Shown piece by piece: positions 18,925 to 28,267 of a stretch of 64,000 bases of DNA. Under the pieces are notes generated by a model. That model was given only the letters and a program-made list of their open reading frames with translations. It made no database searches and was not told where the DNA came from. The stretch is from the NCBI RefSeq assembly GCF_900148505.1, contig NZ_FRXO01000014.1, positions 1-64,000 on the forward strand, written 5' to 3'. Source of the stretch: Pseudoxanthobacter soli DSM 19599 (GTDB lineage Bacteria; Pseudomonadota; Alphaproteobacteria; Rhizobiales; Segnochrobactraceae). How positions within the stretch are numbered: the first letter of the stretch is position 1; each line of letters begins with the position of its first letter. The position numbers and the translations under genes are program-made.

Positions 18925-19509
18925 TTGTCCCAGGAAACTCACGCTCCGATTTCCACCGCGGAAATGGCCCACGCCTTCGAGGAAGAGGCCGCCCCGGTTG
19001 ATCTGTCGAAATACGCCTTCGAGGACTGGATAAACCTTGCGGTTTTCTGGGTCATGACATTCTGCGTGTTTCTGCAGTTCTTCACGCGTTATGTTCTCAA
19101 CAACAGCTTCGCGTGGACGGAGGAAATCGCGATCAACTGCCTGATCGCGGTCGTCTTCCTGGGCGCGTCAATGTGCGTGCGGCTGTCGCGGCATATCCAG
19201 GTCGACGTGCTCTACCACTACATGCCGAAGTCCGTCGCCCGCGTCCTGGCGACGGTGGTCGACCTCATCCGCATCGCGTTCCTGGCCTACGGCGCCTACC
19301 TCGTCTGGGACTATGCCGCGATGATCCCCGACGAGATGATGACAACCGTCGACCTGCCGAAATCGATCGTGTTCTACACGGTATTCGCCGGTTTCATCCT
19401 TATGACGATCCGCTCCATCCAGGTTTTCATCGCCAATATCCGCCGTGGATATTCGGTTCTGGAACGACCGGATGCCTTCGACGGCACCTTCGAGCACGCC
19501 GGGGACTGA
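18925..19509 (+). CDS. TRAP transporter small membrane subunit (DctQ family)
   Basis: 194 residues from a TTG start at 18925, chosen because GAGGAGG lies 8 nt upstream. The upstream GTG frame (18889) would include that Shine-Dalgarno as codons. Four membrane helices are visible: around NLAVFWVMTFCVFLQFF, WTEEIAINCLIAVVFLGAS, VDLIRIAFLAYGAYLVWDY and IVFYTVFAGFILMTIRS. The family signature TRYVLNNSFAWTEEIA follows helix 1. It forms the QM complex with the next gene product. Acidic soluble ends are normal. Confidence 0.92.
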   Translation: MSQETHAPISTAEMAHAFEEEAAPVDLSKYAFEDWINLAVFWVMTFCVFLQFFTRYVLNNSFAWTEEIAINCLIAVVFLGASMCVRLSRHIQVDVLYHYMPKSVARVLATVVDLIRIAFLAYGAYLVWDYAAMIPDEMMTTVDLPKSIVFYTVFAGFILMTIRSIQVFIANIRRGYSVLERPDAFDGTFEHAGD

Positions 19510-19512
19510 TTC

Positions 19513-20919
19513 ATGACGCTTCTTCTCCTCTCCTTCATCGTCCTGATGGCGATCGGCGTCCCGGTGGCGATTTCGATGGCCGTCGCCTCCGTGCTCTACA
19601 TGCTGATCTACGACGTGGCGCCGCCCGTCATCCTGGCGCAGCGCATGATCGCCGGCGTCGAGAGCTTCCCGCTGCTTGCCGTTCCGTTCTTCATTCTCGC
19701 CGGTAACCTGATGAACATCGCCGGTGTGACCGGCCGCATCTATTCCTTCGCGCTCGCGCTCGTCGGCTGGATGAAGGGCGGCCTCGCCCAGGTGAACATC
19801 ATCGGCTCCGTGATCTTCTCGGGCATGTCCGGCACCGCGCTGGCGGATGCTGCCGGCATCGGCACCATCGAGATCAAGGCGATGAAGGACCACGGCTATC
19901 CGGTCGAGGCCGCCGTCGGCGTCACCGCCGCCTCGGCGACGCTCGGACCGATCTTCCCGCCGTCCCTGCCGTTCGTGATCTACGGCATGATGTCGAACGT
20001 CTCCATCGGCGCGCTGTTCATGGCGGGCGTGATGCCGGGCGTGTTCATGACCGTGCTGATGATGATCACGGTCGCGCTGTTCGCCTACCGGCTCGGCTGG
20101 GGTTCGGACACGAAGTTCGAGATCCGCCGGCTTGCCGCCGCCTCGACCGAGGTCGTTGTGGTGCTCGCCTTCCCGGCGGCGGTCTATGCGATGATGATGT
20201 CCGGCCTGTCGGTCAACGTCTCCATTCTCATCGCGCTCGTCGTGCTGCTGGCGCTCGACTGGTATTTCGACTTCTCCGCCGTGATGGCGCTGATGACGCC
20301 GGTCATTCTGATCGGCGGCATGACGCTCGGCTGGTTCACCCCCACCGAGGCTGCCGTCGCCGCCGTGATCTGGTCGCTGTTCCTCGGCCTCGTGCGCTAT
20401 CGCACCATGACGCTTGCGACCCTCGCCAAGGCGAGCTTCGATACTATCGAGACGACGGCCTCGGTGCTGTTCATCGTCACCGCCGCCTCGATCTTCGCCT
20501 GGCTCCTAACCGTCAGCCAGACGGCACAGTTGCTGTCGGATGCAATCCTGTCGCTCACCGCGAGCAAGTGGGTGTTTCTGATCCTGGTGAACCTGCTGGT
20601 GCTGTTCGTCGGCTGCTTCCTCGACACAACGGCGGCGATCACGATCCTGGTGCCGATCCTCCTGCCGATCGTGCTCAAGTTCGGCATCGATCCGGTGCAT
20701 TTCGGCCTCATCATCACCCTGAACCTGATGATCGGCCTGCTGCACCCGCCGCTCGGCATGGTGCTGTTCGTGCTGTCGCGCGTCGCCAAGCTCTCCGTCG
20801 AGCGCACCACGATGGCGATCCTGCCGTGGCTGGTCCCGCTCATCGTCGCCCTCATCGCGATCACCTTCATCCCGGAGATCACCCTGTGGCTGCCGCGTCA
20901 TCTGGGGCTGCTGCGATGA
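19513..20919 (+). CDS. TRAP transporter large permease subunit (DctM family)
   Basis: 468 residues, rich in membrane helices. Conserved DctM elements include the FPLLAVPFFILAGNLMN segment, SGTALADAAGIGTIEIKAMK, GVTAASATLGPIFPPSLPFV, and near the end CFLDTTAAITILVPILLPI and NLMIGLLHPPLGMVLFV. It is the Na+-coupled elevator subunit that moves the substrate delivered by the binding protein. It starts 3 nt after dctQ, and its stop codon overlaps the start of the dehydrogenase gene (ATGA), so uptake and first oxidation are co-translated. Confidence 0.95.
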   Translation: MTLLLLSFIVLMAIGVPVAISMAVASVLYMLIYDVAPPVILAQRMIAGVESFPLLAVPFFILAGNLMNIAGVTGRIYSFALALVGWMKGGLAQVNIIGSVIFSGMSGTALADAAGIGTIEIKAMKDHGYPVEAAVGVTAASATLGPIFPPSLPFVIYGMMSNVSIGALFMAGVMPGVFMTVLMMITVALFAYRLGWGSDTKFEIRRLAAASTEVVVVLAFPAAVYAMMMSGLSVNVSILIALVVLLALDWYFDFSAVMALMTPVILIGGMTLGWFTPTEAAVAAVIWSLFLGLVRYRTMTLATLAKASFDTIETTASVLFIVTAASIFAWLLTVSQTAQLLSDAILSLTASKWVFLILVNLLVLFVGCFLDTTAAITILVPILLPIVLKFGIDPVHFGLIITLNLMIGLLHPPLGMVLFVLSRVAKLSVERTTMAILPWLVPLIVALIAITFIPEITLWLPRHLGLLR

Positions 20920-21962
20920 CAGGGACCGTTGCGGCGACGCTGTTCGGCGCCGAAGACCTTCGCATCGTCGAAGGCGCTCTCGCCCCCCTCGCACCCGGCA
21001 TGGTCCGGGTGCGGTTCGGGGCGGGCGGGATCTGCGGCTCGGACATGCACTATTTCCGCCATGGCCGGACCGGCGATTTCGTCGTGCGCTCGCCGCTCGT
21101 GCTCGGCCACGAGGTCGCGGGCGAGATCGTCGAGATCGCCGGCGCGGCGCCCGGCCTTGCCGTCGGCGACCGGGTTGCGGTCAATCCGTCGCGCTGGTGC
21201 CATCGGTGCCCGCGCTGCCTGGAGGGGCGCGAGAACCTCTGCGAGAACATCTACTTCATGGGGTCGGCCTCGAAGACACCCCACATGCAGGGCGGCTTCG
21301 CCACCCTGTTCGATGCGACCGCTGAGCAATGCGTGAAGGTGCCGGCAACGCTGCCGTTCGCTGCTGCGGCACTCGCCGAACCCCTCGCCGTCTGCCTCCA
21401 CGCCGTCGCCCGGGCGGGCGATCTTCGCGGCCGCAACGTGGTGCTGTTCGGCGCAGGCCCCATCGGCCTCCTCACCATGATCGCAGCCCGGCGGGCCGGC
21501 GCGGCCGCGATCACCGTGGTCGATATCGCCGCCGCTCCGCTCGCCTTCGCGAGCCGGCTCGGCGCCGACCGCATTCTCGACATTTCCACCGGCACAGGTG
21601 AGCTTGAGACCGTTGCGGCCGATCGGCCGTTCGACGTCGCGATGGAAATCTCGGGCACCGCAGCGGGGCTGACGACGGCGATCGACACGGTCCGTCGGGG
21701 CGGCACGCTCGTGCAGATCGGCAACCTGCCCGGCGGGCTTCTGCCCGTGCCGGCGAACAAGCTGATGGCCAAGGAACTCGACCTGCGCGGCTCTTTCCGG
21801 TTCGGTCCCGAGTTCCGCGAGGCGGTGGACCTCATCGTGGCGGGCGAGATCGACGTGCTCGGCATCGTCACGGGCTACCGGCCGCTTTCGGATGCGCCGG
21901 CCGCCTTCCGGCTGGCGCTCGACCGTTCCCAGAGCGTAAAGGTCGTCCTGACGGCCGCCTGA
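20916..21962 (+). CDS. Zinc-dependent L-idonate 5-dehydrogenase-like alcohol dehydrogenase
   Basis: 348 residues from the ATG that overlaps the dctM stop. Catalytic zinc ligands are Cys40 (GICGSDMHYF) and His65 (VLGHE). The structural zinc set is Cys95, Cys98, Cys101 and Cys109 in WCHRCPRCLEGRENLC. The NAD(P) site is VVLFGAGPIGLLT. The spacing and the phrase GICGSDMHYFRHGRTGDFVV closely resemble L-idonate 5-dehydrogenase of Escherichia coli, which oxidises L-idonate to 5-ketogluconate. Given the coupling to a TRAP importer, the physiological substrate is probably the imported hexonate or a related polyol acid. The gene symbol idnD would be premature. Confidence 0.88.
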   Translation: MTGTVAATLFGAEDLRIVEGALAPLAPGMVRVRFGAGGICGSDMHYFRHGRTGDFVVRSPLVLGHEVAGEIVEIAGAAPGLAVGDRVAVNPSRWCHRCPRCLEGRENLCENIYFMGSASKTPHMQGGFATLFDATAEQCVKVPATLPFAAAALAEPLAVCLHAVARAGDLRGRNVVLFGAGPIGLLTMIAARRAGAAAITVVDIAAAPLAFASRLGADRILDISTGTGELETVAADRPFDVAMEISGTAAGLTTAIDTVRRGGTLVQIGNLPGGLLPVPANKLMAKELDLRGSFRFGPEFREAVDLIVAGEIDVLGIVTGYRPLSDAPAAFRLALDRSQSVKVVLTAA

Positions 21963-21986
21963 CCGATTCAGGTTCCACATAAGAAG

Positions 21987-22020
21987 CGGGGGATCACGCC
22001 AGCGCCGGCGTGGTCCCCCG
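21987..22020 (+). terminator. Hairpin after the idonate-dehydrogenase-like gene
   Basis: CGGGGGATCACGCC (21987-22000) pairs with GGCGTGGTCCCCCG (22007-22020) over 14 positions with one G-U pair and a 6-nt loop. There is no T-run. It separates the TRAP/dehydrogenase genes from the next gene at 22051, which has its own GGGAGG ribosome-binding site. Confidence 0.6.
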
Positions 22021-22050
22021 GCAAGCTTCAGGCGTCGGGAGGCGCTTCTC

Positions 22051-23109
22051 ATGACGGATCGAGACAGGAGCGACGTTCGCGAGAAGGACGTGGTTCTGGT
22101 GGCGGAAGCGGCCCTCGCCGCCGCTGTTCGCGACAGGCTGGCGACGGTGGGTGCGAGTCCGCTGGTCGTGGAGGCGACCACGCGGGCGATGATGCACGCC
22201 TCGCGCCTCGGCGTCGACAGCCACGGCGTGCGGCTGACCGAGCATTACGTGCGCATGATGGAAGGCGGCCGCGTCAACCCGCGCCCGAACGTGACGGTAC
22301 GCCGGACGGCCGCCGGTTCCGCGGTCGTGAATTGCGATGACGGCCCTGGCCACGTCGGCGCCTACCGCGCGGTTGAGCTCGGTTGCGAGATCGCCCGCGA
22401 GGCCGGTGTCGCCGCTGTCGGCGTCGAGCACTCCTCGCATTTCGGCGCGGCCGGCGCCTACGCGCTCGCGGGCGCTGAAGACGGCTTCATCACGTTCGCG
22501 ACCACCAACACCGACTCTGTCGTCACCCTGCACGATGGCGCGGCTCCGTTCCACGGCACCAATCCGATCGCGCTTGCCGCACCGGTGCCCGGCGAGCGGC
22601 CGTGGCTGTTCGATATGGCGACGTCATCCATCCCGATGAACCGCGTGCTGCTCTATCGCTCCCTGAACAAGGCGCTGCCGGAAGGGGTCGCCGCCGACGA
22701 GCACGGCTACGCCACCATCGACCCGTTCGCGTTCCGCATGCTGCTGCCGCTCGGCGGCACGGAATATGGCTACAAGGGCGCCGGTCTCGCCGGCCTCGCC
22801 ACGCTGCTGTCCGCCGTGCTGATGGGCACGACGCTCGATCACGACTTCATCCCGATGTACAGCGAGGAGCGTTCCACGCCGCGCAACATGGGGCACTTCG
22901 TGCTGGTGATCGACCCCGAGCGCTTTGCCGGCCGCGCGCTCTACGAAGCGACGATGTCGCGCTATGTGGCCGCCGTGCGCGCCGCACCCCGGCGCGGCGA
23001 TCCCGAGGTGATGGCGCCGGGCGACCGCGAATGGAAGGTCGCAGACGCGCGGGCCCGCGACGGCATCCCGATCGATCCCGACACCGCGCGCTTCCTCGGC
23101 TTCGCCTGA
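22051..23109 (+). CDS. Ldh2/MDH-family NAD(P)-dependent dehydrogenase (malate/L-lactate dehydrogenase family)
   Basis: 352 residues with a GGGAGG ribosome-binding site. The unusual non-Rossmann Ldh2 fold is indicated by MMHASRLGVDSHGVRLTEHY (catalytic His), VGVEHSSHFGAAGAYAL, FATTNTDSVVTLHDGAAPFH with GTNPIALAAP, and the C-terminal YGYKGAGLAGLATLLSAVL. Members reduce or oxidise 2-keto/2-hydroxy acids (malate, sulfolactate, ureidoglycolate, 2,3-diketo-L-gulonate). In this operon it most likely handles a 2-keto sugar acid, by analogy with the 2,3-diketo-L-gulonate reductase of plant-ascorbate clusters. Specificity is inference. Confidence 0.9.
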   Translation: MTDRDRSDVREKDVVLVAEAALAAAVRDRLATVGASPLVVEATTRAMMHASRLGVDSHGVRLTEHYVRMMEGGRVNPRPNVTVRRTAAGSAVVNCDDGPGHVGAYRAVELGCEIAREAGVAAVGVEHSSHFGAAGAYALAGAEDGFITFATTNTDSVVTLHDGAAPFHGTNPIALAAPVPGERPWLFDMATSSIPMNRVLLYRSLNKALPEGVAADEHGYATIDPFAFRMLLPLGGTEYGYKGAGLAGLATLLSAVLMGTTLDHDFIPMYSEERSTPRNMGHFVLVIDPERFAGRALYEATMSRYVAAVRAAPRRGDPEVMAPGDREWKVADARARDGIPIDPDTARFLGFA

Positions 23110-23123
23110 CGGAGGCCGGTTCG

Positions 23124-24539
23124 TCAGCCTCCGGACGCCGCCATCCGTGCGGCGTGCCGGTTGTGCTCGGCGACGACCGCCGGCAGGTCCACCGTCACCA
23201 CCCTGCCGTCGCGCACGATGGCCCGGCCGCCGACGAAGGTGTGCCGGGCATTGCCCGGCATGCAGAACAGCGTCGCCGCGACCGGATCGGACAGCCCGCC
23301 GGCGAACGTCACCGCATTAAGGTCGAGCGTAAAGAAATCGGCGCACTTGCCCGGCTGCAGTGCGCCGATGTCGTCGCGGCCGAGCACCGCCGCGCCGCCA
23401 CGGGTCGCGACCTCCAGGATCTCGCGCGCCTTCATCCACTCGTGCGCCCGGTCGGGGTGCGAGGTCGGCAGCGGATTGTCGGGCCCGGCCGGTGGCGGCA
23501 GCCCCAACCTCAGGCGCGCGAGCAACATCGCCATGCGAGCCTCATTGAGCATGTGGTTGGCGTCGTTACTGGCCGAGCCGTCCACCCCGAGGCCGACCTT
23601 CACTCCGGCATCGAGATATTGGCGCACCGGCGCGATGCCCGAGGCGAGCCGCATGTTCGAACTCGGGCAGTGACATACTCCTGTGCCGCGATGGGCGAAG
23701 CGCCGGATCTCGTCGTCGTTGACGTGGATGGCATGGGCATACCAGACGTCGCCGCCGGCCCAGTCGAGCGTCTCCAGATAGTCCACCGGGCGCATGCCGA
23801 AGCGCTCCAGCGTGAAACGCTCCTCGTCGATGGTCTCGCACAAATGGGTGTGCAGCCGAACGCCGAGGCGGCGCGCCATACCGGCCGATTCCCGCATCAG
23901 TTCAGGTGTCACCGAGAACGGCGAGCACGGCGCCAGCACGATCTGCGTCATCGCGCCCGGTCCGGTCTCGTGATAGCGCGCCACCACCCGCTCGCAATCG
24001 GCGAGGATCGCGTCCTCGTCCTCCACGCACGAATCCGGTGGCAGCCCGCCCCTCGATTCCCCGAGCGACATCGAGCCGCGCGATACCACGAAGCGGATGC
24101 CGATCTCCCGCGCCGCCGCGATCTGGTCGTCCACCCGGCAGCCATTCTGGAACACATAGGCGTGGTCGAACAGCGTGGTGCAGCCGGAAAGCGCCAGTTC
24201 CGCCGCACCGACGATCGTGGCCGTCCGCGACGCTTCAGGCGTTCGGGAGGCCCAGATGCGGTAATGCGCCTTCAGCCAGGGGAACAGGTTCGTGTCCTGA
24301 GCGGCCGGAAGATTGCGCGTCAGCACCTGGTCGAGGTGATGGTGGCAGTTGACGAGGCCGGGCAGCACGATCTGACCGGAGAGGTCGATCACCTCGTCCG
24401 CCGTCTCCGGCAGCGTGTCGGCCGGACCGACCGCGACGATGATGCCGTCGCGTGCGAACAGGCCCGCATCGCGCAGTTCGCGACGCTCGTCGTCCATGGT
24501 CACCAGAACGGTGGCGTTCTTCGCCAGCAACGTCGTCAC
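23124..24539 (-). CDS. Amidohydrolase, 8-oxoguanine deaminase-like (AtzB/TrzN relatives)
   Basis: 471 residues from GTG 24539, preceded by GGGGGA; a farther GTG at 24575 is possible. The N-terminal amidohydrolase metal motif appears as LVNCHHHLDQVLTRNLP, and AAQDTNLFPWLKAHYRIWA is highly characteristic of 8-oxoguanine deaminases and hydroxy-s-triazine hydrolases. Further ligands lie in LHTHLCET, WYAHAIHVND and GLGVDGSASNDANHML. The reaction would be hydrolytic deamination of an aromatic N-heterocycle such as 8-oxoguanine or isoguanine to urate or xanthine. It is convergent with the preceding dehydrogenase gene (14 nt apart) and not obviously part of that pathway. Confidence 0.88.
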   Translation of the reverse strand: MTTLLAKNATVLVTMDDERRELRDAGLFARDGIIVAVGPADTLPETADEVIDLSGQIVLPGLVNCHHHLDQVLTRNLPAAQDTNLFPWLKAHYRIWASRTPEASRTATIVGAAELALSGCTTLFDHAYVFQNGCRVDDQIAAAREIGIRFVVSRGSMSLGESRGGLPPDSCVEDEDAILADCERVVARYHETGPGAMTQIVLAPCSPFSVTPELMRESAGMARRLGVRLHTHLCETIDEERFTLERFGMRPVDYLETLDWAGGDVWYAHAIHVNDDEIRRFAHRGTGVCHCPSSNMRLASGIAPVRQYLDAGVKVGLGVDGSASNDANHMLNEARMAMLLARLRLGLPPPAGPDNPLPTSHPDRAHEWMKAREILEVATRGGAAVLGRDDIGALQPGKCADFFTLDLNAVTFAGGLSDPVAATLFCMPGNARHTFVGGRAIVRDGRVVTVDLPAVVAEHNRHAARMAASGG

Positions 24540-24650
24540 GATTGGTCCCCCGGGCTGGAAGCGTCGGCCGCTCACGCGGCGCGGCGAAGATGGAGCGGCA
24601 CAATCCGTCCCCGCCCGGCGCCGGTCAAGGCGCCGGCCACGGGCCGACCG

Positions 24651-25766
24651 TCAGCCCGGTAGCGCCGTGAACGCACGGTAGCGCCGGCGGCCGGTGATGT
24701 CGCGCACCACGGGATCGAGGTCGGCCAGCAGCACCTGGATCGCCTGCGGGCTGATATCGAGCGCCGCCGCCGCCATGGCGACCGTGATGATGGGCTTCGC
24801 GAGCAGAAAATCGACCAGATCCGGCATCCGGGAGTTCTTGCGTCGCCCGGCGAGCCGGGCGGCAAGCCGGCGGTGCACCAGGAGCAGACGGTCGTGGTCT
24901 TCGAGGCCGATACGCGCGCCTGCGGCAATGCCGTCGAGGATGCGCACGAGCCTGCCGGTAGCACCAGCCGGGGTCGGTCCGCGCCGGCCTTCGAGCAGGC
25001 CGGCATTCAGGCAGGCGAGGTGGTTGAGCGTCTTGCCGCGCCGGCGCAGCAATGCGGCGCCCAGCAGCGGCCCTAGCCATGGCCGGCTCGGGATCGGCTG
25101 CAGGACGGTCCAGGCATCGACGGCGACGGCCGCAGCCAGCATCGCCGGCTGGCCGCCGGTCGCAGCCACGACGTCGCACCACTCCGCGAGCGCCGCCTCG
25201 CCATCGTCGTCGTCCGGCTCGGCCTGCCGGGTACGACGGTCATGCGTGGGCGCGACCGGCCGGCTGTCCGCCACCGGCTCCTCCCCTGCGAGATGGCGGC
25301 TGGTCCGGGCGAGAACGGCATCGAGATCGGCGAACAGCGACGCCATGGCATCCGGCTCCGCCGTTCGCTGGCGCGTCGGCGTTGCCGGTTCCAGCCGGTC
25401 GCCGTCACGGCGCGGATCGGCGACGCCCTTCAGCCGGGCGAGCCCGACCGGCGTGAAGGGCTCGTCCGCCGGCGCCCCGGTCATCAGGCGACGGGTGGCG
25501 AGCACGGTAGCGGCTCGCGCCAGTTCCGCTGTCGGGGCTCTGATGTCCATCGCCGCGTCGTTGAGCACGAGGTCCTCGAGCGGCACCAGCGCCCCTTCCA
25601 GCCGCAGCGACGCGCCGGCTTCGCTATAGTCCGCGCGGGCGCGCCAACCGTCCGCCACCGGGCTGCCGGCGAGCCGCTCGTCGAGGCGCGCCAGCGTCGC
25701 TTCGGCGCGCTCGAAGGCGCCGATCAGGGATCGCCACGGAACCGGGTCGACGATGACGTAAGGCAT
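24651..25766 (-). CDS. RHE_PE00001-family protein (DUF1612, helix-turn-helix)
   Basis: 371 residues. I recognise the N-terminal pattern (PWRSLIGAFERAEATLARLD, then ERLAGSPVADGW, AGASLRLEGALVPLEDLVL and DIRAPTAELARA) and the C-terminal helix-turn-helix-like end (LLAKPIITVAMAAAALDISP and QAIQVLLADL) of the family named after a Rhizobium etli plasmid protein. Members are widespread in Rhizobiales, often on plasmids or in variable chromosomal regions, and loosely resemble Fic-associated DNA-binding proteins. No function has been established to my knowledge. The DDDDGEAALAEW acidic linker divides the two halves. It is followed on the same strand by unrelated genes. Confidence 0.75.
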   Translation of the reverse strand: MPYVIVDPVPWRSLIGAFERAEATLARLDERLAGSPVADGWRARADYSEAGASLRLEGALVPLEDLVLNDAAMDIRAPTAELARAATVLATRRLMTGAPADEPFTPVGLARLKGVADPRRDGDRLEPATPTRQRTAEPDAMASLFADLDAVLARTSRHLAGEEPVADSRPVAPTHDRRTRQAEPDDDDGEAALAEWCDVVAATGGQPAMLAAAVAVDAWTVLQPIPSRPWLGPLLGAALLRRRGKTLNHLACLNAGLLEGRRGPTPAGATGRLVRILDGIAAGARIGLEDHDRLLLVHRRLAARLAGRRKNSRMPDLVDFLLAKPIITVAMAAAALDISPQAIQVLLADLDPVVRDITGRRRYRAFTALPG

Positions 25767-25815
25767 GGAGTCAATGAACCATGCCGATGCCGCGCCGTCG
25801 ACCCGGAGGCCGGGT

Positions 25816-26559
25816 TTACGCGGCCGGCGGCGGACTTTTCTTCCGCCGGCGGGCGAGCATGTTCAGCGCCTCGACGGCGGCGGAGAACGCCATCGCGGCG
25901 TAGATGTAGCCCTTCGGCACATGGAAGCCGAAGCCGTCGGCGATGAGCGTTGTCCCGATCAGCAGCAGGAAGCCGAGCGCCAGCATGACGATGGTCGGGT
26001 TCTTGTGAATGAAGCCGGCCAGCGGATCGGCAGCCAGCAGCATCACGGCAACCGCGACGAGGACGGCGACGACCATGATCGGGATGTGATCGGTCATGCC
26101 GACCGCGGTGATGATGCTGTCGATGGAGAACACCAGATCGAGCATCAGGATCTGCACGATCGCCGCGGAGAAACTCAGCGTCGCCTTGCCGCTCGTGAGC
26201 ATGTCCCCGGAATCGGGATCGACACTGTGGTGAATTTCCTTGGTCGCCTTCCACACCAGAAAGAGACCGCCCGCCACAAGGATGATGTCCCGCCAGGAGA
26301 AGCCGTGGCCGAACGCCTCGAAGATCGGCGTCGTGAGCTGCACGATGAACGCAACCGTCCCGAGCAGCCCGAGGCGGAGAACCAGAGCCAGGCCGATGCC
26401 GATGCGGCGTGCCGAACTGCGTCGCTCCTCAGGCAGCTTGTTCGTCAGGATGGAGATGAAGAGCAGATTGTCGATACCGAGCACCACTTCCATGGCGATC
26501 AGCGTGGCGAGGGCGGCCCAGGCGGCCGGATCGGCGGCAAGGCTGGCAAGATAGTCCAA
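25816..26559 (-). CDS. TerC/YgaP-family integral membrane protein
   Basis: 247 residues from a TTG at 26559, chosen because GGGAG lies 6 nt upstream; the upstream ATG at 26616 would translate the ribosome-binding site. There are seven to eight hydrophobic helices. The two TerC signatures are present: [20 protein letters not shown] and [18 protein letters not shown], with paired Asp residues inside helices that probably bind metal. TerC relatives act in manganese efflux or in metalation of exported enzymes, and in tellurite resistance in some strains. Which applies here is not determinable. Confidence 0.93.
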   Translation of the reverse strand: MDYLASLAADPAAWAALATLIAMEVVLGIDNLLFISILTNKLPEERRSSARRIGIGLALVLRLGLLGTVAFIVQLTTPIFEAFGHGFSWRDIILVAGGLFLVWKATKEIHHSVDPDSGDMLTSGKATLSFSAAIVQILMLDLVFSIDSIITAVGMTDHIPIMVVAVLVAVAVMLLAADPLAGFIHKNPTIVMLALGFLLLIGTTLIADGFGFHVPKGYIYAAMAFSAAVEALNMLARRRKKSPPPAA

Positions 26560-26698
26560 GTGGAACTCCCGTCTGTGGCACCAAGGCTCCACAACTGTGA
26601 TAGCCGCATGCCACAATCAACGTGGCACGCTGCAGACGGTATGATCACGAAATCGCGAGGCCGCTTCAACGCGTTTCGGCGGCCGGTCGCCGCCGCCT

Positions 26699-28267
26699 TC
26701 AGCCGGCGACCGCGTCCTTCAGCCGGCCCACGATGGTCTCCAGAATCTTGACGCGGGAATAGAGCTTGTCCTGCGCCTCCACCAGCGTCCAGGGCGCGAA
26801 CGTCGTGCTCGTCCGGTCGACCATGTCGTTGGCCGCGGCTTCGTAAAGCGGCCACTTCTCGCGGTTGCGCCAGTCGTCGGGCGTCAGCTTGAAGCGCTTG
26901 AAGGGAACCGCCTCGCGTTCCTTGAAGCGCCGGTACTGCTCGTCCTGGCTGATCGCCAGCCAGAACTTCATGACGAGGAAACCGTTGGCGTCGAGATCGC
27001 GTTCGAAATCATTGATCTCGCCGTAGGCCCGCATCCAGTCTTCCTCGGTGCAGTAGCCTTCGACGCGCTCCACCAGCACGCGGCCGTACCAGCTGCGATC
27101 GAACACGGCGGAATGGCCGACGGCGGGGATCCGGCGCCAGAATCGCCAGAGATAGGGATGCGCGAGTTCCTCGTCGCTCGGCGCGGCGATCGGATGCACG
27201 CGCACCCGGCGTGGATCGAGCGCCTGCCGCAGCCTCATGATCGCGCCGCCCTTGCCGGCCGCGTCGTTGCCCTCGAACACGCAGATCAGCCCCCGCTTGC
27301 GCATCGCCTTGGAGGCCATCCGCTCGGCGATGCCGAGCTGCGCCTTTTCGAGGCGGGCCTTGTACTCGTCCTCATCGAGGCGCTTGGAGAGATCGAGCGA
27401 GCCGACCAGCGAGGCGACGGGCAGCTTGAAGCGGGTCGAGGGCGCGGCGTCGGTGCCGTTCGCGCCCGCCTGCGTGTCGTTCGACTGCATCGGGCCGCAA
27501 GGCGCGGACGGCGTGGAAGCGGCGGTCGGGGCCGGGGCCGCCGCCTGGGGGGTGGAGGCGCGCAGCAGCGCGTCGAGCAGCGCCTTGCCGGCGGCGGCGT
27601 CGCGATAGCGGCTGTCGCCCGCCGGCACGACGATCCACGGCGCGTAGGCCGTCGACGTGATCTCGGCGACGCGCACGCTTTCCATCAGGAGCCTGTCGTG
27701 GTCCTTGCCAGTCTCGATCTGCGGCCATTCGCGGATGGTCAGGTCGTCGATGTCGCGGTGGCCGTTGCCCCGCTTCAGACGCTCCATCGCCTCGTCGCGG
27801 CCGAGGTGCAGCCACAGCTTCACGATGACGACGTTCTCGGCCGAGAGCATCGCCTCCATACGGTTCACACGGTCCAGCGTATGGGTCAGCGTCGCCGGGG
27901 AGACGTCACCCTCCAGCATCTCGCGCAGGATGATGTGATACCAGTTGCCCAGCATCACGCCGATCCGGCCTTTGGCCGGGAGATCGCGCCAGTAACGCCA
28001 CGCCTGCGGGTGGTGATGATGGAAGCGGTCCGGATTGTCGTAGGAAATCGTCTCGAGATAGTGGGCGTCGAGCCACTGGTAGAAGCGGTTCAGCACCTGC
28101 CCCTTGCCGGCCCCGTCCGGTCCGTTCAGAAGCACCAGCACCGCCTTCTTGCGCTGGTCTACCAGGTCGAACTGGGCGTTCAGCAGGTCCTCGCGCAGCT
28201 GCGGCTCCAGTTCCTTGAACGCATCTTTGGTCAGGTTGTGGGCGAGCTTCGTGGCTGAATCGAACAT
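26699..28267 (-). CDS. pap: Tandem-domain PPK2 polyphosphate kinase (polyphosphate:AMP phosphotransferase)
   Basis: 522 residues with GGGAAG before ATG 28267. There are two PPK2 domains. The N-terminal domain has Walker A GPDGAGKG (residues 49-56) and FHHHHPQAWRYWRDLPAKGR; the C-terminal domain has GNDAAGKGG (around 320), lid residues LAHPYLWRFWRRIPAVGHSA, and Walker B-like DRSWYGRVLVERVEG. Linked tandem domains are the architecture of class II PPK2 (Pap), which phosphorylates AMP to ADP with polyphosphate. An Ala/Pro/Thr-rich linker of about 60 residues joins them. The enzyme should help balance adenylates under energy stress. Confidence 0.92.
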   Translation of the reverse strand: MFDSATKLAHNLTKDAFKELEPQLREDLLNAQFDLVDQRKKAVLVLLNGPDGAGKGQVLNRFYQWLDAHYLETISYDNPDRFHHHHPQAWRYWRDLPAKGRIGVMLGNWYHIILREMLEGDVSPATLTHTLDRVNRMEAMLSAENVVIVKLWLHLGRDEAMERLKRGNGHRDIDDLTIREWPQIETGKDHDRLLMESVRVAEITSTAYAPWIVVPAGDSRYRDAAAGKALLDALLRASTPQAAAPAPTAASTPSAPCGPMQSNDTQAGANGTDAAPSTRFKLPVASLVGSLDLSKRLDEDEYKARLEKAQLGIAERMASKAMRKRGLICVFEGNDAAGKGGAIMRLRQALDPRRVRVHPIAAPSDEELAHPYLWRFWRRIPAVGHSAVFDRSWYGRVLVERVEGYCTEEDWMRAYGEINDFERDLDANGFLVMKFWLAISQDEQYRRFKEREAVPFKRFKLTPDDWRNREKWPLYEAAANDMVDRTSTTFAPWTLVEAQDKLYSRVKILETIVGRLKDAVAG

